Assembly (NCBI GenBank): GCA_013816275.1
Contig: JACDER010000016.1
Coordinates: 1 to 12,025 of the forward strand
Source of the DNA: Actinomycetota bacterium
GTDB taxonomy: Bacteria; Actinomycetota; Thermoleophilia; Gaiellales; Gaiellaceae
Reading direction: 5' to 3'
DNA length: 12,025 nt
Positions 1 through 5,658 of the stretch are shown one piece after another. Under the pieces are notes generated by a model. That model saw only the letters and a list, made by a program, of their open reading frames with translations, had not been told where the DNA came from and did no database searches. How positions within the stretch are numbered: the stretch's first letter is position 1; each line of letters begins with the position of its first letter. The translations under genes were made by a program, and so were the position numbers.

Positions 1-174
1 AAGTTCAAGTCGAGGTACGCGACGCTCGGCTTCAGCGACAAGGCGAACCTCGACGAAGGGCACATGTGGCCGACCGCTTTTGCGCTGAAGGAGCTGACCC
101 CTGTCGAAGAGGCAAGGATCGGCGCGCTCGTGAAGCTGGCAGTGAAGGCTCCGAGCGCGTCGACGCGCTCCTGA
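1..174 (+). CDS. DUF1801 (YdhG-like) family protein, C-terminal fragment
   Basis: The left edge cuts this gene; 57 codons are visible, open from base 1 and ending in TGA at 172-174. The visible part contains the stretches [17 protein letters not shown] and [12 protein letters not shown], which I recognise as the C-terminal signature of small DUF1801-domain proteins (the YdhG/Fra-like fold, usually about 120-150 residues). In that family these segments follow a 'GMPAY...CFFQ' region that would lie left of the window. No enzymatic activity is established for the family; some members are called iron chaperones by similarity to frataxin-like folds. The tail after KLAVK (APSASTRS) is low complexity and probably disordered. 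Family assignment is from remembered sequence patterns, not a search. The start and promoter are outside the window. Confidence 0.75.
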   Translation, partial: KFKSRYATLGFSDKANLDEGHMWPTAFALKELTPVEEARIGALVKLAVKAPSASTRS

Positions 175-207
175 CGCGGCTGGCGCAGTAGCCGCGTCTG
201 AACGATT

Positions 208-348
208 GTGGCCGTGCCGACAATCGCGGCGCTCTCGCTCTTCGCTGCCGTCTGGATCGCGCTCCACGTATACGAGCTCGTCTGGTGGCGGGACGCGCGA
301 GCCGAGGTGCGCGCACGACAGCTCCCCGCGTCCGCGTCTCCGTGGTAG
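208..348 (+). CDS. Candidate 46-residue single-pass membrane peptide, GTG start
   Basis: A short open frame from GTG 208 to TAG 346-348 encodes 46 residues. Residues about 5-26 (TIAALSLFAAVWIALHVYEL) are hydrophobic enough for one membrane segment, followed by WW and a charged tail rich in Arg (RDARAEVRARQ). Third codon positions are G or C in 39 of 46 codons, as expected for a real gene in this genome. It fills most of the gap between the DUF1801 gene and the convergent regulator gene, ending 9 bp before the latter's stop codon. Against it: no Shine-Dalgarno sequence and no -10 element at leaderless distance is visible, and I do not recognise a family. It may be expressed from the upstream gene, which lies in the same frame and direction. 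Function unknown. Confidence 0.42.
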   Translation: MAVPTIAALSLFAAVWIALHVYELVWWRDARAEVRARQLPASASPW

Positions 349-357
349 CCCGCTGCG

Positions 358-927
358 TCAGTCGCTGCCTGGAAGCGTCGGATGGTCGGTGGGATAGACG
401 CCGACCGCGAACCCGTACATGGTCTCGCCTGACCGCGGAAGGCGGTCGAACTCCGTCACCAGCTCCGCCATTCGCTCCCAGAATTCCGACGCTTGCGCCT
501 CCGAGATGCGGGCGTGCCGGATGAAGCCCCACAGCTTCCCGTCCCGGTACGCCGCGGCCGATTCCCGAGCGGCGACCTCGAAGTCGTTGAAATCGCGGGG
601 CATGTCCTCGCCCTCGGGGCTCTGCTCGACCGCGACGTAGAACATCCGTGCCGTGCGGCCCCAGAAGCGCTCGTCGATCGCCCGCACCCGGCGAGTCCTC
701 ACCACCTGCACCAGTCCGGCTTCGGCCAGCACCTTGACGTGGTGGGCGACCGTGCTCTTCGGCCGCTCGAGCGCGGCCGCCAGCTCGGTCACCGTCGCCG
801 CCCGCTCGTGGAGCAAGCCCAGGATCGTGTTGCGGAGCGGATGGCCGAGCGCCTTGACCTGGGAAGGCCTGGTGAGCGCGATCCGGTCGGCGAGGTCGTA
901 ATCGGGAGGAGAGGAATTGCCTTCCAC
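358..927 (-). CDS. ArsR-family winged helix-turn-helix transcriptional regulator
   Basis: This encodes a cytoplasmic DNA-binding regulator of 189 residues when started at GTG 927. A winged HTH spans about residues 22-85: helix 'VKALGHPLRNTILGLL', then 'TVTELAAALERPKSTVAHHVKVL', with recognition helix near 57-70, then the wing (VRTRRVRAI). The C-terminal 100 residues are helical and probably form the dimer or effector part; no ELCVCDL-type metal site is present, so a metal sensor is unlikely. I chose GTG 927 because TAGCCT (936-941) lies 8 nt upstream, a leaderless arrangement shared by many genes here. In-frame ATG 945 and TTG 960 lie inside the palindrome and promoter and are less likely. 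It is divergent from the dienelactone hydrolase gene, and the palindrome between them suggests it represses itself and that neighbour. The effector is unknown. Confidence 0.85.
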   Translation of the reverse strand: MEGNSSPPDYDLADRIALTRPSQVKALGHPLRNTILGLLHERAATVTELAAALERPKSTVAHHVKVLAEAGLVQVVRTRRVRAIDERFWGRTARMFYVAVEQSPEGEDMPRDFNDFEVAARESAAAYRDGKLWGFIRHARISEAQASEFWERMAELVTEFDRLPRSGETMYGFAVGVYPTDHPTLPGSD

Positions 928-935
928 AGTCGAAC

Positions 936-964
936 AGGCTAACATTGTAGAATGTTCCAAACAA
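936..964 (-). promoter_or_regulatory. Promoter of the ArsR-type regulator gene, leaderless
   Basis: On the minus strand TTGTTT (964-959) and TAGCCT (941-936) are separated by 17 nt, and the GTG start at 927 follows 8 nt after the -10. This would put the transcription start at or next to the start codon. The spacer is occupied by the palindrome at 941-956, so a bound repressor would block RNA polymerase. Confidence 0.5.
941..956. promoter_or_regulatory. Perfect palindromic operator candidate AACATTgtagAATGTT
   Basis: Two 6-bp arms, perfect inverted repeats, are separated by 4 bp. The site is A/T-rich in a G/C-rich region, lies between divergent genes, and overlaps the spacer of the regulator's promoter and a TAGAAT -10-like element (948-953) for the dienelactone hydrolase gene. 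Winged-helix dimers of the ArsR type bind such 12-2-12-like or shorter dyads. That the neighbouring regulator binds it is inference. Confidence 0.6.
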
Positions 965-992
965 ATGGATCATTAGTCGAGGAGGAGCGAGG

Positions 993-1580
993 ATGACCGA
1001 GGTTGTGCTGTACCACCACGTCCAGGGGCTGACCGAGGGAGTGCGCTCGTTCGCCGACGAGCTACGTCAGGCCGGGCACTCCGTGCACGCGCCCGACCTG
1101 TTCGACGGGCGCACGTTCGACACGATCGAGGACGGCATGGCCTTCGCCCGTGAAGCGGGGTTCGGCGCGCTCGCGGAGCGCGGGGTGGCCGCTGCGGAGG
1201 GGATCAGCCCTGAGGTGGTCTACGCAGGCTTCTCCTTCGGGGTCATGGTCGCCCAGCAGCTCGCGCAGACCCGGCCCGGCGCCCGCGGGGCCCTGCTCAT
1301 GTACTCGTGTATCCCCGTCTCGGAGTTCGGGGACGCGTGGCCCGAGGGCGTCCCGGTGCAGGTGCACGGCAAGGAGGCCGACCCGTTCTTCGAGGAGGAT
1401 CTCGAGGCGGCGCGGGCACTCGCCGACTCGACCGACGGAGCCGAGCTGTTTCTCTACCCGGGCGAGCAGCACCTCTTCGCCGACTCCTCGCTCCCGGAGT
1501 ACGACCCAGTCGCCGCGACGTTGCTCACCGAGCGCGTGCTGGGGTTCCTCGACGCGGTCCAGGCCGACAAGAAGAACTAA
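993..1580 (+). CDS. Dienelactone hydrolase family protein (alpha/beta hydrolase)
   Basis: A 195-residue cytoplasmic alpha/beta hydrolase of the DLH family (Pfam DLH type). The triad can be placed as Ser81 in the nucleophile elbow GFSFG (79-83), Asp130 (HGKEADPFF) and His160 (YPGEQHLF). Classical dienelactone hydrolases use Cys in GxCxG; Ser here places it in the large actinobacterial subgroup of unknown substrate, whose N-terminus (LYHHVQGLT) and 'APDLFDGRTFD' segment I recognise. The start is well supported: AGGAGG at 980-985 lies 7 nt before ATG 993. A TAGAAT -10-like hexamer (948-953) sits inside the palindrome, so transcription is probably controlled by the divergent regulator. Its TAA (1578-1580) overlaps the stop of the convergent nitronate monooxygenase gene by 4 bp. 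Length is somewhat shorter than classical DLH (about 235). Confidence 0.9.
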   Translation: MTEVVLYHHVQGLTEGVRSFADELRQAGHSVHAPDLFDGRTFDTIEDGMAFAREAGFGALAERGVAAAEGISPEVVYAGFSFGVMVAQQLAQTRPGARGALLMYSCIPVSEFGDAWPEGVPVQVHGKEADPFFEEDLEAARALADSTDGAELFLYPGEQHLFADSSLPEYDPVAATLLTERVLGFLDAVQADKKN

Positions 1581-2503
1581 AAGCTCTGGCTCAACTCGGC
1601 GACGATCTCGGCTGCGGGCTGGATACGCGTGACCGCGTCGACCGAGTGGCCCGCATAGAGCGCCATCGCAGCAACCTCACCTCTGACTTCTCCGATTGGA
1701 GTGGTGGGAGCGAAGCGCGCGATCTCCCGGTCGCCGAGTGTCGCGACGACAGGTTGCTCGAACCGTTCGGCAGCTTCGACGGCGGATCTCAGCACACGGT
1801 GCGGCGCGTTGGGCCAGCCGACACCGAATGCCTCGGTGAGGACGGTGTCGCCGCTGGACGCAGCGATCAACATCGCCGTGTAGGTCTGATGGGCGTCTGC
1901 CTCCTCGGCGGCGACAAACCTCGTGCCGACGCGGATCGCGGCTGCGCCGCCGGCGAGCAGGGCCGCGGCTCGCTCTGCCGTTCCCACTCCTCCGGCCGCA
2001 ACGACCGGGACGCCAATGCCCGCGGTCGTCTGTGCGAGCAGCTCGTCGAGGGGCTGTGTCCCGCGCACATGGCCACCCGCCTCGATCCCCTGCACTACCA
2101 CGTAGCCGCAACCTGCTCGCTCAGCCGCGAGCGCCTCTGCAATCGAACCAACCTGCCAGCCGACGACCGCCCCACCGGCGGCGGCTGCGCGCACGAGATC
2201 GGGATCCGGATCACCGTAGAAGAACTCGACGACTTCAGCCACCGCGCCGGCGGCCACAACCGCTTCTCTGACCACGAATGGAATGAGAAACCCGACACCG
2301 ATGGGTTGGGCCGTGAGGGCTCTCGCGGCCTCGACGAGTTGTTCCACGGCTGCGGCCGAGGACGGATTCGGGATCATCCCCAGACCCCCGGCTTCCGAGA
2401 CGGCGGCAGCAAGCGCAGGGGTCCCCACCGGCCCGCCGAGCGAGGCTAGCTGGAGGGGCAGCCGGCAACCCACGAGATCTGTGAAATCGCGATTCCCTGG
2501 CAT
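1577..2503 (-). CDS. Nitronate monooxygenase family flavoprotein (2-nitropropane dioxygenase-like)
   Basis: A 308-residue TIM-barrel FMN enzyme. Visible marks: N-terminal strand 'LVGCRLPLQLASLGG' (10-24), VVQGIEAGGH (136-145) with His145 as the likely catalytic base, phosphate-binding AAGGVG (169-174) and GTRF (193-196). Family members oxidise alkyl nitronates, including the toxin propionate-3-nitronate, to carbonyl compounds; others are enoyl-reductase-like, so the substrate is not fixed by sequence. The length fits the class (about 310-350). ATG 2503 is chosen because the N-terminus matches the family and TAGTGT (2510-2515 on the minus strand) lies 6 nt upstream, as in other leaderless genes of the window. 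No Shine-Dalgarno sequence is evident. It is convergent with the dienelactone hydrolase gene and divergent from the FUSC stub; no operon partner is visible. Confidence 0.9.
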   Translation of the reverse strand: MPGNRDFTDLVGCRLPLQLASLGGPVGTPALAAAVSEAGGLGMIPNPSSAAAVEQLVEAARALTAQPIGVGFLIPFVVREAVVAAGAVAEVVEFFYGDPDPDLVRAAAAGGAVVGWQVGSIAEALAAERAGCGYVVVQGIEAGGHVRGTQPLDELLAQTTAGIGVPVVAAGGVGTAERAAALLAGGAAAIRVGTRFVAAEEADAHQTYTAMLIAASSGDTVLTEAFGVGWPNAPHRVLRSAVEAAERFEQPVVATLGDREIARFAPTTPIGEVRGEVAAMALYAGHSVDAVTRIQPAAEIVAELSQSF

Positions 2504-2509
2504 CCGCTG

Positions 2510-2515
2510 ACACTA
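2510..2515 (-). promoter_or_regulatory. -10 element TAGTGT of the nitronate monooxygenase gene
   Basis: TAGTGT on the minus strand is followed by 6 nt and then ATG 2503, predicting a leaderless transcript. No recognisable -35 hexamer is present. Confidence 0.45.
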
Positions 2516-2568
2516 GTGCATCCCTGCCCCGTCCTCGGCGCGCGGCATCCGACCCTTATGAGCGGGCG

Positions 2569-2574
2569 TATCAT
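2569..2574 (+). promoter_or_regulatory. -10 element TATCAT upstream of the FUSC stub
   Basis: TATCAT matches TATAAT at five of six positions and is followed by 8 nt and then GTG 2583, again a leaderless layout. It suggests the truncated gene may still be transcribed. Confidence 0.45.
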
Positions 2575-2582
2575 CGCTGGCC

Positions 2583-2885
2583 GTGGACATCGCAGCGCTG
2601 AAGAGCGCCGCGCGTGCCGCGTTTGTGATGCCGGCGGTCTTCGCGCTCGCGGACAAGGTGATCGGGCAGCCGCAGACGTCGATCTTCGCGGCCTTCGGAT
2701 CGTTCGCACTGCTCGTCCTGGTCGACTTCACCGGCCCGCCGTGGACTCGCTTCGCGTACCTCGCGCTGACGTGCGTCGGTGCGGCCTTGGTCGCGTTCGT
2801 GAAGTCGATCAGCCCAGCGGGAGCAACGCCCCCTCGTGCTCCAGCAGGAAGCGCTTCACCTCCAGCCCGCCGCCGAAGCCGGTGA
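2583..2885 (+). pseudogene. Truncated FUSC-type (aromatic acid exporter-like) transporter, N-terminal stub
   Basis: From GTG 2583 the frame encodes about 75 residues typical of the start of a FUSC family protein: an initial amphipathic helix (DIAALKSAARAAFVMPAVFA), then 'SIFAAFGSFALLVLVDF' and a further hydrophobic helix ending near FVKSI. Intact FUSC proteins have several hundred residues with two six-helix membrane bundles. Here the similarity stops at about 2808, where the 3' end of ogt begins on the other strand; the remaining codons to TGA 2885 (SPAGATPPRAPAG...) are merely the antisense of ogt. So the rest of the transporter has been lost, most simply by a deletion or rearrangement joining the stub to ogt. 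A small membrane protein could still be made, but transport function is unlikely. Family assignment rests on remembered sequence patterns. Confidence 0.6.
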
Positions 2886-3276
2886 GCGAGCCGTCCGCGC
2901 CAATCACACGATGGCACGGCAGGACGATGGGGAGCGGATTGGCGCCGTTTGCCGCGCCGACGGCTCGCGCCGTGTCGCTCCCGAGCCCGAGCCAGCGGGC
3001 CTGCTCGCCGTAGCTCGCCGTCTGCCCGTACGGGATCGTCGCGAGTGCCAGCCAGCAACGACGCTGGAAGGCGGTTCCGCGCAGCTCGAGCGGGAGGTCG
3101 AACGCGGCGAGTTCGCCTTCGAAGTACGCGTCGAGCTGTCTTACCGCCCGGTCGAGGACGTCCGATCGGCCCTCGGGACGGACGGTGCGGCCGTCGAAGA
3201 GGACGGCACGCAGCGCAACGTCGGACGCGACGAGCCCGAGAGGGCCGATGGGACTGTCGACGACGGCGCGGGGCAT
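2809..3276 (-). CDS. ogt: Methylated-DNA--protein-cysteine S-methyltransferase (Ogt/MGMT)
   Basis: A 155-residue suicide repair protein that transfers methyl or alkyl groups from O6-alkylguanine or O4-alkylthymine to its own cysteine. The acceptor is Cys121 in LPCHRV (119-124). The DNA-binding helix-turn-helix region lies at about 67-110 (GTAFQRRCWLALATIPYGQT, then SYGEQARWLG), with the Arg finger probably Arg104 in DTARAVGAAN. The N-terminal domain is reduced, as usual for Ogt. ATG 3276 is supported by TACATT (3283-3288, minus strand) 6 nt upstream; AGGAG lies immediately before ATG with no spacing, too close for a working ribosome site. It is divergent from the nucleotidyltransferase gene. 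Its 3' end abuts and is antisense to the FUSC stub. Assignment is secure. Confidence 0.96.
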   Translation of the reverse strand: MPRAVVDSPIGPLGLVASDVALRAVLFDGRTVRPEGRSDVLDRAVRQLDAYFEGELAAFDLPLELRGTAFQRRCWLALATIPYGQTASYGEQARWLGLGSDTARAVGAANGANPLPIVLPCHRVIGADGSLTGFGGGLEVKRFLLEHEGALLPLG

Positions 3277-3282
3277 CTCCTG

Positions 3283-3288
3283 AATGTA
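3283..3288 (-). promoter_or_regulatory. -10 element TACATT of ogt
   Basis: TACATT on the minus strand is followed by 6 nt and then ATG 3276. It is the mirror image of the element at 3333-3338; with one extra base each (GAATGTA / TACATTC) they form a 7-bp inverted repeat across the 68-bp divergent intergenic region. Confidence 0.5.
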
Positions 3289-3310
3289 GAACGCGCGGAG
3301 GAGCGCGGAC

Positions 3311-3338
3311 GTGAGATCAGCAGCGCCGGACGTACATT
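3311..3338 (+). promoter_or_regulatory. Promoter of the nucleotidyltransferase gene, leaderless
   Basis: GTGAGA (3311-3316) resembles a -35 at four of six positions; 16 nt later comes TACATT (3333-3338), and ATG 3345 follows after 6 nt. No Shine-Dalgarno sequence precedes ATG. Confidence 0.5.
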
Positions 3339-3344
3339 CCCGTT

Positions 3345-4088
3345 ATGGACGACCCCAGCGCACGCGTCGCCGAGCTCGCCGCTCTGCTCGACCTAGAGCT
3401 CGGGGACGAGCTCCTCGGGCTCTACCTGTTCGGCTCACTCCCTGCGGGCGGCTTCGTCGAGGGCCGCAGCGACGTCGACCTGGTGGCCGTCCTCGAGCGG
3501 GACGTGGACGAGGAGCGGCTGAGCCGGCTCGAGCGGCTCCATGCCGGCTTCGCCGCGGAGCATCCGGACTGGATCGAGCGGGTGGAGGTCGGCTACCTGA
3601 GCCGTCCGGTCCTGCAGACGCTCGCGGGAACACCCGAGGGGACGATCGCCGTGATCAGCCCCGGCGAGCCCCTGAACCGCAAGGAGATCGAGTGGGACTG
3701 GGTGCTCAACTGGCACGGCGCCTGCATAGCCGGCGACGTGATACGTGGGCCGCAGCCACTCGAGCTCGGCCCGGACATCCCACCCGAGACGTTTCGGCGC
3801 GCCGTGCGCGCGCAACTCCGGGCGTGGCCGGAGCACGCCCGGCGGCCGTGGGTCGCCTACGTGCCCGCCCACCAGGGCTACATCGTCGTCACGATCTGCC
3901 GCGCCCTCCACGTGCTGGAGACCGGCGAGCAGGCGACGAAGAAGGCAGCGGCCGCCTGGGCCGCTGCCCGGTACCCCGAATGGGGCGGCTTCATCCTGGC
4001 TGCGCTCGCCGCCTACCGCGCGGACCCTGCCGGCCCGCACGCGAACACGATCAGGTTCGCCGACTTCGCGGCCGAAGAGGCGGACTAA
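3345..4088 (+). CDS. Aminoglycoside nucleotidyltransferase-like protein (AadA/ANT(3'')-like, DUF4111 C-terminus)
   Basis: A 247-residue cytoplasmic nucleotidyltransferase. The N-terminal Pol-beta-type domain shows [10 protein letters not shown] (28-37) followed by SDVDLVAVL (42-50), giving the Gly-Ser motif and the two metal-binding aspartates Asp43 and Asp45; Glu81 (ERVEVGYL) is a candidate third acidic residue. The C-terminal helical part (about 150-225), with [20 protein letters not shown] and then [15 protein letters not shown], matches the DUF4111 domain of AadA-type streptomycin/spectinomycin adenylyltransferases. Chromosomal relatives in soil actinomycetes are common and often untested, so resistance is possible, not shown. 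ATG 3345 fits the promoter 6 nt upstream. The TAA stop overlaps the msrA stop by 4 bp (CTAA). Confidence 0.82.
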   Translation: MDDPSARVAELAALLDLELGDELLGLYLFGSLPAGGFVEGRSDVDLVAVLERDVDEERLSRLERLHAGFAAEHPDWIERVEVGYLSRPVLQTLAGTPEGTIAVISPGEPLNRKEIEWDWVLNWHGACIAGDVIRGPQPLELGPDIPPETFRRAVRAQLRAWPEHARRPWVAYVPAHQGYIVVTICRALHVLETGEQATKKAAAAWAAARYPEWGGFILAALAAYRADPAGPHANTIRFADFAAEEAD

Positions 4089-4606
4089 CCTGCGACCGAT
4101 TCCGTACGGCGCGGCAGCACCCAGTTCGGCCGGGGGAAGTGGCACGTGTAGCCGTTCGGATACCGCTCCAGGTAGTCCTGGTGCTCGGGCTCGGCCTCCC
4201 AGAACGGCCCGGCCGGCTCGACCTCGGTAACGACCTTGCCCGGCCAGATGCCTGACGCCTCGACGTCCGCGATCGTGTCCTCGGCCACGCGCCGCTGCTC
4301 CTCGTCGGCGTAGAAGATCGCCGAGCGGTAGCTCATGCCCATGTCGTTGCCCTGGCGGTTCAACGTCGTCGGGTCGTGGATCTGGAAGAAGAGCTCCAAC
4401 AGGTTCCGGTAGGAGGTCTGCTCCGGATCGAACAGGATCTCGATCGCCTCCGCGTGCGTCCCGTGGTTGCGGTAGGTCGCGTTGGGGACGTCGCCGCCGG
4501 TGTAGCCCACGCGTGTGGAGATCACTCCCGGCCGCCTGCGGATCAGGTCCTGCATGCCCCAGAAGCACCCACCGGCCAGAATTGCCTTCTCAACGGTCTC
4601 GTTCAC
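4085..4606 (-). CDS. msrA: Peptide-methionine (S)-S-oxide reductase MsrA
   Basis: A 173-residue enzyme that reduces the S-epimer of methionine sulfoxide in proteins, using thioredoxin or another thiol donor. The catalytic Cys14 lies in GGCFWG (12-17); further family marks are VGYTGG, the [13 protein letters not shown] segment, FFQIHDPTT and [11 protein letters not shown]. No conserved C-terminal resolving Cys pair is seen; one Cys remains late in the protein (GYTCHF). GTG 4606 is the start because AGGAGGT (4611-4617, minus strand) lies 4 nt upstream and the N-terminus then reads [12 protein letters not shown], as usual; an upstream in-frame TTG at 4636 would add an unusual extension across the ribosome site. 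It follows the LigD-type gene by 36 bp on the same strand and may share its transcript. Assignment is secure. Confidence 0.95.
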   Translation of the reverse strand: MNETVEKAILAGGCFWGMQDLIRRRPGVISTRVGYTGGDVPNATYRNHGTHAEAIEILFDPEQTSYRNLLELFFQIHDPTTLNRQGNDMGMSYRSAIFYADEEQRRVAEDTIADVEASGIWPGKVVTEVEPAGPFWEAEPEHQDYLERYPNGYTCHFPRPNWVLPRRTESVAG

Positions 4607-4610
4607 GAAT

Positions 4611-4617
4611 ACCTCCT
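4611..4617 (-). promoter_or_regulatory. Shine-Dalgarno AGGAGGT that fixes the msrA start
   Basis: A perfect AGGAGGT on the minus strand lies 4 nt before GTG 4606. It decides between this start and the in-frame TTG at 4636. Confidence 0.7.
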
Positions 4618-4642
4618 CGTCGGTTTCTACCAGCAAGAACGA

Positions 4643-5653
4643 TCACTTCCCCTGCTTCGTTCCCGGGTCCTTCCGCGCGCGGCTCGGCGCGACCCGCGGC
4701 GGCTCGTCCGGCTGCTTCGGATAGACGGGCGGCCAGGGTGCGTCCATCAGGCCGGCGGCGCGGTCGCGCTCATGGAGCTCGAGCAGCGGCTCCAGCGACT
4801 GCGGGGCTTCGTTGATCTGCTCCCACGGGTCGCCGTGCGCTGCCAGCCGCTCCGGAACGCTCGCGATGGTTAGGTCGTCCGGGTGGATCGTCTCGACCTC
4901 GTCCCAGGTCACGGGCGTCGAGACCTGCGCGGCCGGCCGCGCTCGCACGGACCACGCGCCGAAGACCGTCTTATGCGGCGCGTTCTGGTTGTAGTCGAGG
5001 AAGACCCGGCGGCCGCGCTCCTCCTTCCACCACGCCGCGGTGATCAAGTCCGGGCGGCGCCGCTCGAGCTCGCGGGCAGCAGCGACCGCGGCGGCACGCA
5101 CCTGGTAGGAGTCCCACCGCGGCTCGAGCCGGACGTAGACGTGGAGGCCGCGGTTTCCGGTCGTCTTCGGGAAGGCGGTCATCCCGAGCTCGTCCAGCAG
5201 CTTGCGGAGCTCGTCCGCCGCTGCCCGTACGCCGTCGAAGTGGACTCCCGGCTGCGGGTCGAGGTCGAGGCGCAGCTCGTCCGCGACCTCGGACCGGTCG
5301 TGGCGGTAGGGCCAGACGTGGAATCCGAGGCAGGCCAGGTTGACGGCCCAGACGACGTGCGCCATGTCGGCGAGGACGAGCGCGCGCGACGTCGTCCCAT
5401 TCGGCGTCGAAACGATCGTTGTCTGCAGCCAGTCCGGCGCGTTGTCGGGCACGCGCTTCTGGAAGAACGAGCTGCCCGCCGCGCCGTTCGGGAAGCGCTG
5501 CATGAGCGTCGGGCGCCCTCCGGCTGCGCGCATGAAGGGCTCCTCGACCGCGAGGTAGTAGCGCACGAGATCGAGCTTCGTCTCGCCGCACTCCGGGAAG
5601 AAGACCTTGTCGGGGCTCGTGACCACGACGCTGCGGCCGGCGACGTCGAGCAT
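4643..5653 (-). CDS. ligD: Stand-alone LigD-type polymerase domain (archaeo-eukaryotic primase fold) protein
   Basis: A 336-residue protein with only the polymerase domain of the end-joining enzyme LigD; neither a ligase (KxDG) nor a phosphoesterase domain is present. Catalytic marks of the primase-like fold are visible: Asp130 and Asp132 in RLDLDPQPG, the nucleotide-binding TTGNRGLHVYV (164-174) with His171, and Asp220 in FLDYNQNAPHKT. Such proteins fill gaps and add nucleotides (preferring NTPs) at double-strand breaks, in NHEJ with Ku or in excision repair; mycobacterial PolD1/PolD2 are stand-alone examples. The C-terminal 30 residues are Pro/Arg/Lys rich. ATG 5653 gives the usual N-terminus (VTSPDKVFFPE) and lies 5 nt after the upstream VOC gene's stop, so it is translated from that operon. 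No ku gene is in the window. Confidence 0.92.
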   Translation of the reverse strand: MLDVAGRSVVVTSPDKVFFPECGETKLDLVRYYLAVEEPFMRAAGGRPTLMQRFPNGAAGSSFFQKRVPDNAPDWLQTTIVSTPNGTTSRALVLADMAHVVWAVNLACLGFHVWPYRHDRSEVADELRLDLDPQPGVHFDGVRAAADELRKLLDELGMTAFPKTTGNRGLHVYVRLEPRWDSYQVRAAAVAAARELERRRPDLITAAWWKEERGRRVFLDYNQNAPHKTVFGAWSVRARPAAQVSTPVTWDEVETIHPDDLTIASVPERLAAHGDPWEQINEAPQSLEPLLELHERDRAAGLMDAPWPPVYPKQPDEPPRVAPSRARKDPGTKQGK

Positions 5654-5658
5654 CGGAT

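Noticed and set aside
358..960. TTG 960 or ATG 945 as the start of the regulator
   Set aside because: Both lie within the palindrome and promoter region; GTG 927 is placed 8 nt after a -10 element, like other genes here.
32..973. Long minus-strand open frame of 313 codons over the regulator region
   Set aside because: It is in another frame of the same strand as the winged-helix regulator; its product is Arg/Ala/Gly-rich without fold pattern, a by-product of high GC content.
1307..2449. Plus-strand open frame of 380 codons across the hydrolase end and the nitronate monooxygenase gene
   Set aside because: Antisense to a clear flavoenzyme gene and overlapping the hydrolase in another frame; composition is Arg/Gly-rich with no recognisable domain.
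3435..4568. Minus-strand open frame of 377 codons over msrA and the nucleotidyltransferase gene
   Set aside because: Out of frame with msrA and antisense to the nucleotidyltransferase gene; no family features.
4085..4636. TTG 4636 as the msrA start
   Set aside because: It would translate through a perfect Shine-Dalgarno sequence and add an unusual leader; GTG 4606 gives the normal MsrA N-terminus.
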